From assembly GCF_037478005.1 (NCBI RefSeq), contig NZ_CP144164.1:4898001-4962000 (forward strand): a DNA stretch of 64,000 nt. Reading direction: 5' to 3'. The notes under the pieces were generated by a model. That model worked only from the letters and a program-made list of their open reading frames with translations, had not been told where the DNA came from and did no database searches. The translations under genes and the position numbers were made by a program. This DNA is from Alteromonas sp. M12 (GTDB taxonomy: Bacteria; Pseudomonadota; Gammaproteobacteria; Enterobacterales; Alteromonadaceae). Positions 27,892-37,407 of the stretch are shown one piece after another (position 1 is the first letter of the stretch; each line of letters begins with the position of its first letter).

Positions 27892-29067
27892 TCAAACCAT
27901 CAGTTTTTTCATAAAGCCTGCGAGCCTTTGCAAGCCTTCCTCTAACTCTGATTCAGCAGAAGCAAATGATAGGCGCACAAAATGATCCCCTTGATACTCA
28001 CCAAAATCATTGCCTGGCGTTAACGCCACGTGCGCCTCTTGCAATACACGTTCACAAAAATCCATCGCGGTGAACCCGGTGCGGCTGACATCAATATAAA
28101 CATAAAAAGCACCGTCAGGCTGAACGGGCACCTGCAAATTACATTTTTTCAACCCCGCCAGCACCAATTCTTTGCGGGATTTAAGCGTTTCTCGACGTGA
28201 CTCACAGACCGCAATAGACGCGGGAGTAAAACAGGCTAGCGCTGCTTTTTGCGCTAAAGTCGATGGACAAATATAATAGTTTTGCGCCATCCGCTCCATT
28301 ACCGGAACAGCACGCTCAGGCACGACGCACCAGCCTAATCGCCAACCAGTCATACCGAAGTACTTCGAAAAACTGTTGATGACTAACGCCTCATCATCAA
28401 ATGACAGAGCCGTGATCGGTGGTGTATTGCCGTCCCCATGATGCAAATTTAGATAGATTTCATCAATAATGCGCCACGCTCCACGGCTTTTCGCAAATTC
28501 ACACATTGCCGCCAGTTCATCAGGCGCGACAGCCGTACCTGTAGGATTAGACGGCGTAGCGAGCATTAAACCACGAGTGCCCGCTTGCCAATGCTTTTCA
28601 AGTAACGCCATGTTCAATTGAAAACGCGACTGTGCTTGAGTTGGCACCAGTTGCACACTGCCACCAAAGCTTTTAATAAATTGACGATTACAGGGGTAGC
28701 AGGGGTCACCCATAATGACGTTATCACCTGGATCAACAAATGCCGCAGATAACAGTAACAAGGCCGCAGAAGCTCCTGCAGTAACCACAACACGATTAGG
28801 ATTTAAATCAACATTGTGGGCGGTCTTATAAAAACCCGCTATGGCCTCTCGCAACTCCGGTAGTCCTAGAGCCGAGGTGTAAGGCAGTGGAGCAGTGGTT
28901 GCTAACGTTTGCATGGAGCGTAATACATCAGGTGGCGCACCAAAATCTGGCTCCCCAATGTTTAACTTAACGATATGATGGCCTTGGGCTTCTAACTCGG
29001 CAGCTTTAGCGCCAAAAGCCATAGCGAAGAAAGGGGAAATGGCTTGCGCACGTTGTGAATATTGCAA
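27892..29067 (-). CDS. class I/II pyridoxal-phosphate aminotransferase
   Basis: The 391-residue fold-type I aminotransferase has LNIGEPDFGAPP near the N terminus, the cofactor aspartate/tyrosine region IIDEIYLNL, and the Schiff-base lysine in NSFSKYFGMTGWRLGW (about residue 230). The C-terminal arginine that binds the substrate carboxylate is in HFVRLSFA. It resembles aspartate/tyrosine-type aminotransferases. The start is a TTG without a strong ribosome site. It lies 94 bp behind a nitrilase gene on the same strand and may share its pathway. Confidence 0.9.
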   Translation of the reverse strand: MQYSQRAQAISPFFAMAFGAKAAELEAQGHHIVKLNIGEPDFGAPPDVLRSMQTLATTAPLPYTSALGLPELREAIAGFYKTAHNVDLNPNRVVVTAGASAALLLLSAAFVDPGDNVIMGDPCYPCNRQFIKSFGGSVQLVPTQAQSRFQLNMALLEKHWQAGTRGLMLATPSNPTGTAVAPDELAAMCEFAKSRGAWRIIDEIYLNLHHGDGNTPPITALSFDDEALVINSFSKYFGMTGWRLGWCVVPERAVPVMERMAQNYYICPSTLAQKAALACFTPASIAVCESRRETLKSRKELVLAGLKKCNLQVPVQPDGAFYVYIDVSRTGFTAMDFCERVLQEAHVALTPGNDFGEYQGDHFVRLSFASAESELEEGLQRLAGFMKKLMV

Positions 29068-29161
29068 TTGATAAAACTCGACTTATTGATGAAAATAATT
29101 TGCCAATTGAAGCAAAGATGAAGGTCTATTATTTTGCCATTTTTAGCCAAGCAAAACATCA

Positions 29162-30097
29162 CTAATTGTTATTTTCAGTCTTCACAATTGTTACCGCTGG
29201 GCGAGCTTGCTCGTTAACGGTTAGTTGAAAGATATCGGGACGGGAATAGTGCCCAGCGGGATCTAAATCATATCGAGCTTTAACAATCTGGTCTAAATCA
29301 ATCTCAGCACATATTAATCCCTCTTCATTGTATAAAGGGCCCGCTAGTATCTCACCCATAGGTGAAATAATCACGCTACCGCCTCTAATTAGAGGTTTAT
29401 CCTTTGGCCAAGATGGATCTAGGCTGTTTTCTGCAGTCGGTGAGGATTGATATTGACAAGCACTGACTAAAAAGCAGCGTCCTTCATAAGCGATGTGTTG
29501 CATACTTGCCTGCCATATATCGCGATCGTCAACCGTTGGTGCACACCAAATTTCAATACCTTTGGCATACATTGCTGAGCGTAACAACGGCATGTAATTC
29601 TCCCAGCATATGGCCGCACCAATACGCCCTGCAGATACCTCTAACACGGGTAATGTCGAACCATCACCTTGCCCCCAGATTAACCGTTCACTGGCGGTGG
29701 GCATCAATTTACGATGCTTACTAATTTCACCTTTTTCGGTAATGAATAACGCCGTGCAATAAAGAGTTGAACCACCGCGCTCGATAATCCCTATCACGAT
29801 TGACGTATTACAACTTTTTGCCAGTTCAACCAACTCTTGCACTTCCGGACCATCAATATCAATTGCTTGCTGCCAGTAATGTAAAAAGTCTTCACGCCCT
29901 TGCTCAGTTCTATATCCCACTTTAGTGCCAAAGTCAGCTCCCTTGGGGTAGCCCCCCCAAAGTGCTTCAGGCATCACTAACAAATCACATTTGGATTCTA
30001 AAATACGCTCTTTATAACCTAAGATCAGCTGTAACGTTTGCGCCGTTCCTTGGGAGGAAGAGCCAATCTGTAAAGCTGCAATAATTTTCTTTTTCAT
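29162..30097 (-). CDS. nitrilase-type carbon-nitrogen hydrolase
   Basis: A protein of 311 residues from ATG 30097. The catalytic triad is visible: Glu in MPEALWGGYPKG (about 44), Lys in KHRKLMPTASERLIWGQG (about 130) and Cys in GAAICWENYMPLLR (about 164). The motif around the Lys and the CWENYMPL context are those of true nitrilases (branch 1), which convert nitriles to carboxylic acids and ammonia, rather than amidases. It probably forms a spiral oligomer like other nitrilases. It is upstream of an aminotransferase on the same strand. Confidence 0.9.
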   Translation of the reverse strand: MKKKIIAALQIGSSSQGTAQTLQLILGYKERILESKCDLLVMPEALWGGYPKGADFGTKVGYRTEQGREDFLHYWQQAIDIDGPEVQELVELAKSCNTSIVIGIIERGGSTLYCTALFITEKGEISKHRKLMPTASERLIWGQGDGSTLPVLEVSAGRIGAAICWENYMPLLRSAMYAKGIEIWCAPTVDDRDIWQASMQHIAYEGRCFLVSACQYQSSPTAENSLDPSWPKDKPLIRGGSVIISPMGEILAGPLYNEEGLICAEIDLDQIVKARYDLDPAGHYSRPDIFQLTVNEQARPAVTIVKTENNN

Positions 30098-30162
30098 CGG
30101 CAATTCTCAACGTAATTTAAGCCAAAACTTGGATTTCTGACCGGCTGATTAAACAACTATGC

Positions 30163-30999
30163 TTACTCTTTTTTGCTTCTAAATATCTTATCAAATGCGT
30201 CATAAACTGCTAAATGCAAAGTGTCGCCATGACTTAGTTGCTCAAAATAATTAAAAAAAACGGCATCGTGCGAAGGTTTATTTGCTTTAACTTTTTCAAA
30301 TAGCGCTTTTGCTACTCGCTCCATTATTTCACCCTCTTTCCCTACGCCTATATAAATGGATTTAGGCGAACTTGAGGTTAATGCTGTGAATTTTAATAGT
30401 GACTCATCATCCCACCATAAACTCGGGCTGATAATAATATAGTTATCAAATAGATTAGGCTTTTTGAACAAAATTTCAGTGGCCAGCAATCCTCCTAATG
30501 ATTGACCAATAATGGTTTTACTGGCATTTGCTCGATAATTTTTCGCAATCAATGGTTGGATTTCTGTACCGATAAACTGAATAAATTGTTCAGAGCCTCC
30601 ACTTGTTGGAAAATCTTTTTGATCTAAAAGGTTATTAGAGGGGTAGGTAAAATCGCGCTTTCTATCAACATTTTCAATACCTACAACAATGCTCTCGGGG
30701 AGCTGATTTATCCAAGAAAATGAGCCAAATTGGACTAAACCGGCTAAATGAATAAAATCTTCAGAGGCAGATCCATCAAGCAGATAAACCACCGGATAAT
30801 GTTTATCAATAGCCGCGTCATAGCTGCTAGGAAGATAAATGTTAAGGATTCGATTTTCATCTAAAACAAGGGAATGAAACTCGATAGTGTCACCAATCGT
30901 AAACTTACTTTTAGCCATTATTTCAAGTTTAGTCTCGGCAAGTAGATTATGGCTACCAACCAAACATAAAACCAAAATGAAAAAATTCGTAATCTTCAT
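30163..30999 (-). CDS. exported esterase (Esterase D/IroE-like)
   Basis: The 278-residue protein has a signal peptide ending near SHNLLAE. The alpha/beta-hydrolase fold of the putative-esterase family shows VVYLLDGSASEDFIH near the start, the nucleophile Ser in IGQSLGGLLA (about residue 165) and a histidine in QLSHGDTLHLA. IroE and similar proteins cut ferric-siderophore esters or peptides. Here the substrate is unknown and no siderophore genes adjoin. AGGAG precedes the ATG. Confidence 0.85.
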   Translation of the reverse strand: MKITNFFILVLCLVGSHNLLAETKLEIMAKSKFTIGDTIEFHSLVLDENRILNIYLPSSYDAAIDKHYPVVYLLDGSASEDFIHLAGLVQFGSFSWINQLPESIVVGIENVDRKRDFTYPSNNLLDQKDFPTSGGSEQFIQFIGTEIQPLIAKNYRANASKTIIGQSLGGLLATEILFKKPNLFDNYIIISPSLWWDDESLLKFTALTSSSPKSIYIGVGKEGEIMERVAKALFEKVKANKPSHDAVFFNYFEQLSHGDTLHLAVYDAFDKIFRSKKE

Positions 31000-31075
31000 A
31001 GCGCTCCTAATTTACGCCTAACTAAAGTGCAAATGTACAACAAAATCTAATGTAATCTATTTTGAAAACGTTTAT

Positions 31076-31675
31076 TCAATCAACCAATTGGATATCCAGG
31101 CTTTCCAACAGCCTTACCGCCTCAAAGCGACTAAATTTGGCGTTTTTCAGTTTGTTGCGGTGAATATCAACGTTGTAGTCAGTGGCTTCTGAAAAATCTA
31201 CACCCGACAAGTTTGTATTATCAAAAAAGCTGCCTTGCAGTTCGGTATAGGTAAAGTTTGAATGACTAAGATCACCTTCTCGAAAGTCGACGTTAAGCGC
31301 CTTGCACTCCTGCAGCACTAAATCTTGTAAACAGAGTCCGTAAAACGAACTATCGTTAAGAATCGATTTGTAGAACTTAATTGGCGAGTTATATATTAAC
31401 TCTGACCAAGCCGCTTTAGTCCAATCAATACCGATTAATTTTGAATCTCGAAAACAAACATCTGAAAATTGACTGTATTCAATTTTGCTATTACTTAAAT
31501 TACAATCAGTAAACTCACAATCTGTAAAAACGCACCTAACAAAAGCCGTGTTGCTGAAGTTACAACGGTCAAAGGTACAGCCTTCAAACTCTTTCGAGCA
31601 TATTTCTTCATCTGATAAATCTAAATCTTTAAATTTATCAGACCAATATTCATTTTTTTCTGCAAAATTTAACAA
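31076..31675 (-). CDS. Qnr/MfpA-like pentapeptide repeat protein
   Basis: The 199-residue protein consists largely of five-residue repeats with central Phe or Leu (CTFDRCNFSNTAFVRCVF, TDCNLSNSKIEYSQF, GDLSHSNFTYTELQG), which fold into a right-handed quadrilateral helix. The C-terminal FEAVRLLESLDIQLV matches the dimer segment of Qnr proteins (QASLLMERLGI-like), and the interruption near residues 85-105 resembles their loops. Qnr and MfpA mimic DNA and protect gyrase from quinolones. That role is a hypothesis here. The start is TTG with AGGAG upstream. Confidence 0.8.
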   Translation of the reverse strand: MLNFAEKNEYWSDKFKDLDLSDEEICSKEFEGCTFDRCNFSNTAFVRCVFTDCEFTDCNLSNSKIEYSQFSDVCFRDSKLIGIDWTKAAWSELIYNSPIKFYKSILNDSSFYGLCLQDLVLQECKALNVDFREGDLSHSNFTYTELQGSFFDNTNLSGVDFSEATDYNVDIHRNKLKNAKFSRFEAVRLLESLDIQLVD

Positions 31676-31778
31676 GGGATCTGTAGCTCCTGAACATACT
31701 GCGCATCAAACAAAACTTTTAACTGACACACCTCAATACTAAATGAAGTGACATGTAGGTAAATGTTAAATCCAATTT

Positions 31779-32246
31779 TTAGTCTAATGCCGGCACATGC
31801 TGATCTATAAGAATTTGATTTCCATCCGGATCTTCTAGCATAAAATAGGCTGGCCCAGATGTTGATTCGTCAGCTTCACTAAGCAATTTAATGCCCTTTG
31901 CTTTGATAATTTTTTGTAACTCACGAACATCTTTGTATTCTGGTAATTGCTTTCCATCATTATCCCAACCGGGATTAAAAGTTAGAATATTCTGTTCGAA
32001 CATGTCCTGAAATAAACCGATGATTGTGCTTTCATTCTGAAGGACCAGCCAGTTTTGCGCTTGATCCCCACCACGCACTGTGAACCCTAGTTTTTCGTAA
32101 AACGCTCGGGATACCGCTATATCTTTAACAGCAAGACTGACAGAAAAGTTCCCCAATTGCATGGCAGGTTCAACCTTTGCTTCGGTTTTTTGGGGAGTCG
32201 CGACACAACCACTTAAAAACACGATCAGTAATAAAATAACTTTCAT
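31779..32246 (-). CDS. VOC-fold lipoprotein
   Basis: A 155-residue protein with a lipoprotein signal ([14 protein letters not shown], lipobox cysteine at 14) followed by a complete VOC module ([22 protein letters not shown] at the start, [18 protein letters not shown] at the end). Exported VOC proteins are uncommon, since most glyoxalase-fold enzymes are cytosolic. Some VOC metal-ligand positions look intact (the acidic residue of EDPDGN). GGAGAG precedes the ATG. The function is unknown. Confidence 0.8.
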   Translation of the reverse strand: MKVILLLIVFLSGCVATPQKTEAKVEPAMQLGNFSVSLAVKDIAVSRAFYEKLGFTVRGGDQAQNWLVLQNESTIIGLFQDMFEQNILTFNPGWDNDGKQLPEYKDVRELQKIIKAKGIKLLSEADESTSGPAYFMLEDPDGNQILIDQHVPALD

Positions 32247-32322
32247 TATGCTCTCCAGATTTATGACGGATTACTCTTTCTTTAGAGTGTGACTTTTTTG
32301 CGCGTTAGTTGTGTGTAAATAA

Positions 32323-32964
32323 TCAACTAAAAAGCGCATCAAGTCGATATATCTGTACAGCATTTCCTGAAGACAGACTAATTGAAAGCATTTTTTTAGC
32401 CACCTCATCACCAGAAATGGGACGATACCGTTTAAAGAATGGCAGCATGCATAAAGGGGGAAGAATCCAACTTGCCAAGGTTTCACCTAAACGAAAACTT
32501 TCTCGCTCGCCAATGAGCAGTGACGGTTGCACTATACTTACTCGTTTGAAAGGTAATAAACAAACAGCGTCTTCTAATTCACCTTTCATCTTTAGATAAG
32601 GACTGATGCTTTTCCCGTTAGCACCGCTAGATGAAACAAGAATATAGTGACTGACACCATTTTCAGCGGATATTTTTGCGGCTTGATACTGATATTCAAA
32701 ATCAACTTTCCGTTGTTTCTGAACAGAACCGGCTTGCTGCGCGGTTGTGCCAAGGCATGAAAACAGAACATCACCGGTAAAAACATCAGCGTATTTTTCT
32801 AGCTCGTCAAAGTTGACGACTTGATTAACAATTTTGTTAGATTGATATTCAATGGGACGCCGCGTAACAGCAACAACCCGTTCAACGCGCTCATCTGCCG
32901 CTAATCGGTCAACCAAATTTTTGCCGACTAATCCTGTCGCCCCTATCACAATTGCAGTCTTCAT
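32323..32964 (-). CDS. NAD(P)-binding SDR-like oxidoreductase (atypical)
   Basis: The 213-residue protein has the glycine-rich nucleotide-binding motif TAIVIGATGLVGKNLV at the N terminus and then DVLFSCLGTTAQQAGS and HYILVSSSGANGKS. This is the layout of atypical extended SDRs such as YbjT/HTATIP2-like proteins, in which the classical catalytic YxxxK is replaced. It is probably cytosolic, and the role cannot be named. Confidence 0.8.
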   Translation of the reverse strand: MKTAIVIGATGLVGKNLVDRLAADERVERVVAVTRRPIEYQSNKIVNQVVNFDELEKYADVFTGDVLFSCLGTTAQQAGSVQKQRKVDFEYQYQAAKISAENGVSHYILVSSSGANGKSISPYLKMKGELEDAVCLLPFKRVSIVQPSLLIGERESFRLGETLASWILPPLCMLPFFKRYRPISGDEVAKKMLSISLSSGNAVQIYRLDALFS

Positions 32965-33164
32965 TGCTTAACTTCCACTTTCTAGAATGCGCATATTTCA
33001 GCTCAAATACTGATTACCAAGTTTACACCCTAACTCTATCCTAAGTTGCATACTTAACGAGTGCAGCCTTTACCAAAGTAATAGGAATGACAGATTTTAT
33101 CGTTGATTTGAACCTTTGTTAGATAGTTCAGCAGCATCTCAGCGTAAGCGGTTTGATCCAAGCC

Positions 33165-34106
33165 TTAGTGCTTTTTGTCGATAGACAAGAATCTAGCAGC
33201 GTTGTCGTGAAGAATCGCGCGTTTCTGCTTTTCAGACAAAAAAGGAGCGGACTCAATCACCTCAATACTCCCCGTAATCGCGCCCCAATAATCAGAACCA
33301 AAAACGATCCTGTCTTCATGGCCTGCTTGAACAAAGGTTTTGATGGCGCTATGAATTAGAGGAGTGGGAACCAAGGTCATTGGTGATGTCTCTACCATCA
33401 CATTTGGGTACTTATCTAACAACGCCAAGGCTTGCTGAACAAAATCAGGGCGAAATACGTGATACAGAACTAAACGAAGTTGAGGGTGCCGAGCAAGAAT
33501 TGGCTCGTAAAGTGCTGGAAACGCTAAGCTTTCATCAAAGTCCGCGCAACATCCGGCAACACGGCCTTCCGGAGGTGGTCCTGCATCGGCGTGCACCAGT
33601 ACCATCAGATTATATTTAGCCGCAAGAGCATAATATGGCCACATCCGAATATCATTCGGGGCAATGCCTGCATACACGTTATACAGCTCTCCAATTGCGC
33701 CGATTCTGCCCGCCTCAGCCTCTTGACGCAGCCAATCTAGATCCGGCCAATCGCCACCATTTTCAAAACAAGGGGATAGATTTGGATCTACCCCATCTGA
33801 ACAAGGAAATGCCACACTGCCTATCAAACGAGTAGGGTCAGCACTACGAATTCGCTCAACGTCAGCAGGAGAACCGCCGATAACGGCTCGAACGATGGAA
33901 TGAACATTCAAGGTATCGAGCAGGTAGCGCGTTTGAGCCGCATCGGCTGTCTCGTTCGTTGCAAGTGAATACCATCGGGATGCAGTACTGCTGGGAGCAG
34001 CGTGAAGATGAACGTCAATAACTGGCGATGCAGTGGTTTGTGCAACCGTACAGCTCCAAAGCAGTAAGGCACTTAAAAGTGAGAGAATGACTCTTAAATC
34101 AAACAA
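33165..34106 (-). CDS. exported amidohydrolase (TIM-barrel metal-dependent hydrolase)
   Basis: About 313 residues if read from TTG 34106 with GGAGGG upstream; a TTG six codons earlier overlaps the same site. A hydrophobic N terminus ends in a lipobox-like LLLWSC. The amidohydrolase signatures are present: VIDVHLHAAP (first metal histidines), VLVHADAG, LVLYHVF and IVFGSDYWGA (acidic ligand). It belongs to the amidohydrolase-2/decarboxylase-like group; the substrate is unknown. It is monocistronic. Confidence 0.75.
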   Translation of the reverse strand: MFDLRVILSLLSALLLWSCTVAQTTASPVIDVHLHAAPSSTASRWYSLATNETADAAQTRYLLDTLNVHSIVRAVIGGSPADVERIRSADPTRLIGSVAFPCSDGVDPNLSPCFENGGDWPDLDWLRQEAEAGRIGAIGELYNVYAGIAPNDIRMWPYYALAAKYNLMVLVHADAGPPPEGRVAGCCADFDESLAFPALYEPILARHPQLRLVLYHVFRPDFVQQALALLDKYPNVMVETSPMTLVPTPLIHSAIKTFVQAGHEDRIVFGSDYWGAITGSIEVIESAPFLSEKQKRAILHDNAARFLSIDKKH

Positions 34107-34530
34107 GTGGCTAGCGCCCTCCAAATTAAAGCCTTAACGACCAAGCTAGCGATTATCAATAACAGCATTAAATCCAATCAGTACCGCGAAAAGTGAATTG
34201 TGATTCGTTGTAGTAGCATAACCCTAGATTTTAAGATTATAGTCGAAATTATTTCATCGAACATGAAAACCACGAAATATCTGGCGATTGACGGGGTTAC
34301 AGAGATGGCTGTTATTAATGTTATATGTTGATTTCATTGACGCCAAAATCCACAGCGACAGCGCAATTCCATTAAAGCAAATCACACAGATTCAACAAGA
34401 GCTTGTATAATCTCGCCTTTAGCTGAGCTGTTTCAACTATTAGCCTGAGTTAGATACTTGCTATTGAGGGTGTAGATAGCAACCTAAACATCGACAGAAA
34501 ATAAACTGAGAGCCAAAGTAGGAAGTCAAT
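34107..34530. other. divergent intergenic region
   Basis: This 424-bp region lies between the amidohydrolase and cupin genes and must hold two promoters. A TATAAT box at 34406-34411, preceded by TTG, faces the cupin gene. No gene was seen. Confidence 0.5.
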
Positions 34531-35196
34531 ATGACGACTCGTATTAACGCAGATTTTGAACAACGTATTGTGATTCGTCCGCAAGATTATCAATGGGTTG
34601 AATCGCCGATGCGAGGTGTCGAGCGTATGATGTTAGACCGGATTGGCGATGAGGTGGCTAGGGCCACCTCTATTGTAAGGTATTCTCCATTTAGTGAGTT
34701 TTCAGCACACACTCACTCTGGTGGAGAAGAGTTTTTTGTGCTCGACGGCGTTTTTGCAGATGAACATCAAGATTATCCCCAAGGCTCATATGTGCGTAAC
34801 CCGATAGGAACCTCACATACACCTAAAATTGGAAAAGAAGGCGCAGTTATCTTTGTCAAACTGCATCAATTTGAGCAAACCGATGACTCACAAAAGGTGA
34901 TTCATACTCCTTCCCAACCATGGCATCAAGGGCTTGTCGATGGACTGACTGTCATGCCTTTACATCAATTTGGAACTGAACAAGTTGCTTTAGTTAAGTG
35001 GGCACCGAATACCCAATTTAACAGTCATCAACATTGGGGAGGTGAAGAAATTTTCGTTTTAGACGGCACCTTCCATGACGAACATGGCAGCTATCCTAAA
35101 GGCTCTTGGATACGAAGCCCTCACTTAAGCCGCCATACTCCATTTACTAAACAAGACGGTGCATTAATTTATGTGAAAACGGGACATTTGGGATGA
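34531..35196 (+). CDS. double-cupin protein (ChrR-like cupin repeat)
   Basis: The 221-residue protein has two cupin domains that are clear copies of each other. The first carries FSAHTHSGGEEFFVLDGVF and ends GTSHTPKIGKEG. The second carries FNSHQHWGGEEIFVLDGTF and ends SRHTPFTKQDG. Each has the two histidines, glutamate and later histidine that bind a metal. This arrangement matches the ChrR-type cupins of anti-sigma regulators and of small metal-dependent enzymes. No sigma factor adjoins, so an enzymatic role is more likely. It is monocistronic. Confidence 0.85.
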   Translation: MTTRINADFEQRIVIRPQDYQWVESPMRGVERMMLDRIGDEVARATSIVRYSPFSEFSAHTHSGGEEFFVLDGVFADEHQDYPQGSYVRNPIGTSHTPKIGKEGAVIFVKLHQFEQTDDSQKVIHTPSQPWHQGLVDGLTVMPLHQFGTEQVALVKWAPNTQFNSHQHWGGEEIFVLDGTFHDEHGSYPKGSWIRSPHLSRHTPFTKQDGALIYVKTGHLG

Positions 35197-35485
35197 AGCT
35201 TTGTTAATTGTAAAAATGCGACGAAAAATTAGTTGGATAGATCAATTAGCGAGGGTAAATATCTTAATGCCGAGGGTGTCGGGCGCTCTTTTCAGTCCGA
35301 TTAAATTGCTCGAGATATAATAACTGATACTTTCCCAGCAAGAATTTTAACCCTTACCCCACTCACGATTTCTTTTAAAATCAAACTAGGTTGATTATAT
35401 CCAAAATAACAAATATTAAAATTTTCATGCTTGTAAACCCTGCAAACTGATAGGCATAATCTGTGGTTTTACTGCGAGTAAGCTT

Positions 35486-36469
35486 ATGATTAATCAGCTA
35501 CAGCAAAAATATCAACTGTCATTATTGTTGTTACTGGCTACTGTAGCAATATTGGGGGTTTTTCCATTTGCGGTGATTCGTTATTTTGAAGGCAATGTTA
35601 CCGCTGCAGTCATAGATATGGCTCTGGTACTGGGTATGATCGCCTTTGTTGCCTATGCGTTTTACTCTAAAAAAATCCGCATGGTAAGCGCGGTGTTAGC
35701 CGTATTTATTAATGCCGGTGTTGTAGCCATTGTGAGAGCAAATGGGATTGATAGCTTTTTATGGGTTTACCCTGTGTTCGCAAGTACGTTTATGCTGCTA
35801 AAACCTGTTGAAGCCTTTGGTGTTAATATAGTTGCAGGCGCGTCTATCGTGGCTCTATCTGACATTTTAGCCACTGTTTCACTCGACTCTTATATTGTCA
35901 CCATTTTGATGCTGTCACTAAGTACCTTTGTGTATGCCAGTCATAGTGCAAAACAATTTCGTTTACTCGAAACCCTGAATACGGTTGATGCGCTAACCGG
36001 TGCATTTAATCGTAGAGCCATGAGCGCAGATATAAAAGCAGCCATTTCAAATTCAGAGCGCACTGGTGCCAAGCCATTATTGGTGATCCTAGATTTAGAT
36101 TACTTCAAGACGGTGAACGATAAATACGGTCATGCAGTTGGCGACGAAGTTTTAAAAAGTTTTGTTGCTATTACCAGAACCCACATTCGTCAATATGATC
36201 GGCTTTATCGGTTCGGCGGAGAAGAGTTTGTGTTACTAATTTCACAAATAAATGATCAACATCATACCTTTATTAACAACCTCAGACAGGCAATTAAGAA
36301 TGCGTTAAAAACCCCAGATGGCAAAGAAATAACAGTGTCCTTTGGTGTCGCGTCTTGGCTACCTGATTCCACGGAAGACACTTGGTTGCAGCGCGCAGAT
36401 GAAGCCCTTTATATAGCTAAAAGTGAAGGTCGTGATCGCGCAGTGTTCAGCGACGAATGCAGTGGATAA
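35486..36469 (+). CDS. membrane-bound GGDEF diguanylate cyclase
   Basis: The 327-residue protein has five or six membrane helices in the first 160 residues (a MASE-type sensor without a clear periplasmic domain) and then a GGDEF domain (about 170-327). The active motif is RFGGEEF with an inhibitory RQYD site five residues before it. Cyclic-di-GMP synthesis with feedback control is expected. The helices probably sense membrane state or a small ligand. A hairpin terminator may lie 164 bp downstream. Confidence 0.9.
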   Translation: MINQLQQKYQLSLLLLLATVAILGVFPFAVIRYFEGNVTAAVIDMALVLGMIAFVAYAFYSKKIRMVSAVLAVFINAGVVAIVRANGIDSFLWVYPVFASTFMLLKPVEAFGVNIVAGASIVALSDILATVSLDSYIVTILMLSLSTFVYASHSAKQFRLLETLNTVDALTGAFNRRAMSADIKAAISNSERTGAKPLLVILDLDYFKTVNDKYGHAVGDEVLKSFVAITRTHIRQYDRLYRFGGEEFVLLISQINDQHHTFINNLRQAIKNALKTPDGKEITVSFGVASWLPDSTEDTWLQRADEALYIAKSEGRDRAVFSDECSG

Positions 36470-36632
36470 CGGCGAATTCACAATAGATAAGCAGTAAAGC
36501 AACTTGATGTATGTTTGCACTAAACAATCGCCAAAACAGTTAACTTTTTACTAAAGTGATGAAACCAGTTGGGTTACTGGTGCAATTTGGGATGTTGATG
36601 GCGGAGTGATAGCAGGGCAAAACTAAGATAAT

Positions 36633-36661
36633 CAGGTAACCATTCAAACATTGGTTACCTG
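36633..36661 (+). terminator. possible terminator after the membrane GGDEF gene
   Basis: CAGGTAACCA and TGGTTACCTG form a perfect 10-bp stem with a 9-base loop, followed by TATTTAC. It lies between convergent genes. Confidence 0.55.
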
Positions 36662-36738
36662 TATTTACTAAAAGTAACATAACAGCCTATTACTGTTTTT
36701 AGCAGATTAAGTAGGTGGAATTGTTTGTCACTTCAAGA

Positions 36739-37407
36739 TCAATCTTTATGCACTGCATGGCCGGCCGCAACCATTGCCTCTTCATCCCCAGTGCTGGCAA
36801 GCAAATTTTCTAATACCTGTTTAGTCTCATCTCGACTGTTTATACGAGGAAACTTAGTGTCTGGCACTGGAATATCAAGGAAATTACAAAGTGGTTCCCA
36901 GCCTTCACTTACCTTGTATACAAGCAACCGTTCTGGAGCAATATAGTCAATAATTTCAGCTGTGCGATTATTGAAAAAATCGATCATGTATTTTCTATCA
37001 TCCATGCGGTTTTCCATGATATCCCAAACCGTTTTTTGTACCATTTCCCCAAACGGACTATTTTTAATGAAACCGGCAAAGGCACTCGAATGAATAGTCT
37101 CACTGGTAGATTCAAACCATTTGTCTGCGTCACGAACGGTCAAGATAACTTTCCCTTGAGGGTAATAGTCAGCAAGTTCTTTCCAATAATTACATCCCGG
37201 ATTATCAACGGTTGCAGTATATCCATTGAAAATTTTGTCCCAGTCGGCATTTCCTTCAGCCGCATTGATCCAATCTGTTGCAGTTTTAGGATTCTTTAGT
37301 ACTTCAGTCATATGGTAGCACTGCCCAAGACCCAAGGTTTCAAGTGCCACTTTTAACGACGCAGTACCAGTTCTGCCCATACCAGCACCAATTATTTTTA
37401 TTGTCAT
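36739..37407 (-). CDS. sulfotransferase-family protein
   Basis: The 222-residue protein has the PAPS-binding motif GMGRTGTASLKVALETLG at the N terminus (residues 9-26) and the 3'-phosphate region VILTVRDADKWFESTSETIH at about 90-110. This is the compact sulfotransferase type common in fungi and in marine bacteria. It would transfer sulfate from PAPS to a small acceptor or lipid; the acceptor is unknown. AAAGGAAAG precedes the ATG. It is convergent with the GGDEF gene. Confidence 0.85.
   Translation of the reverse strand: MTIKIIGAGMGRTGTASLKVALETLGLGQCYHMTEVLKNPKTATDWINAAEGNADWDKIFNGYTATVDNPGCNYWKELADYYPQGKVILTVRDADKWFESTSETIHSSAFAGFIKNSPFGEMVQKTVWDIMENRMDDRKYMIDFFNNRTAEIIDYIAPERLLVYKVSEGWEPLCNFLDIPVPDTKFPRINSRDETKQVLENLLASTGDEEAMVAAGHAVHKD

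Noticed and set aside
35274..35280. GGGTGTC in the cupin-GGDEF gap
   Set aside because: It lacks the preceding AT and the following TTGTTAAGAA context, so it is probably a chance match.
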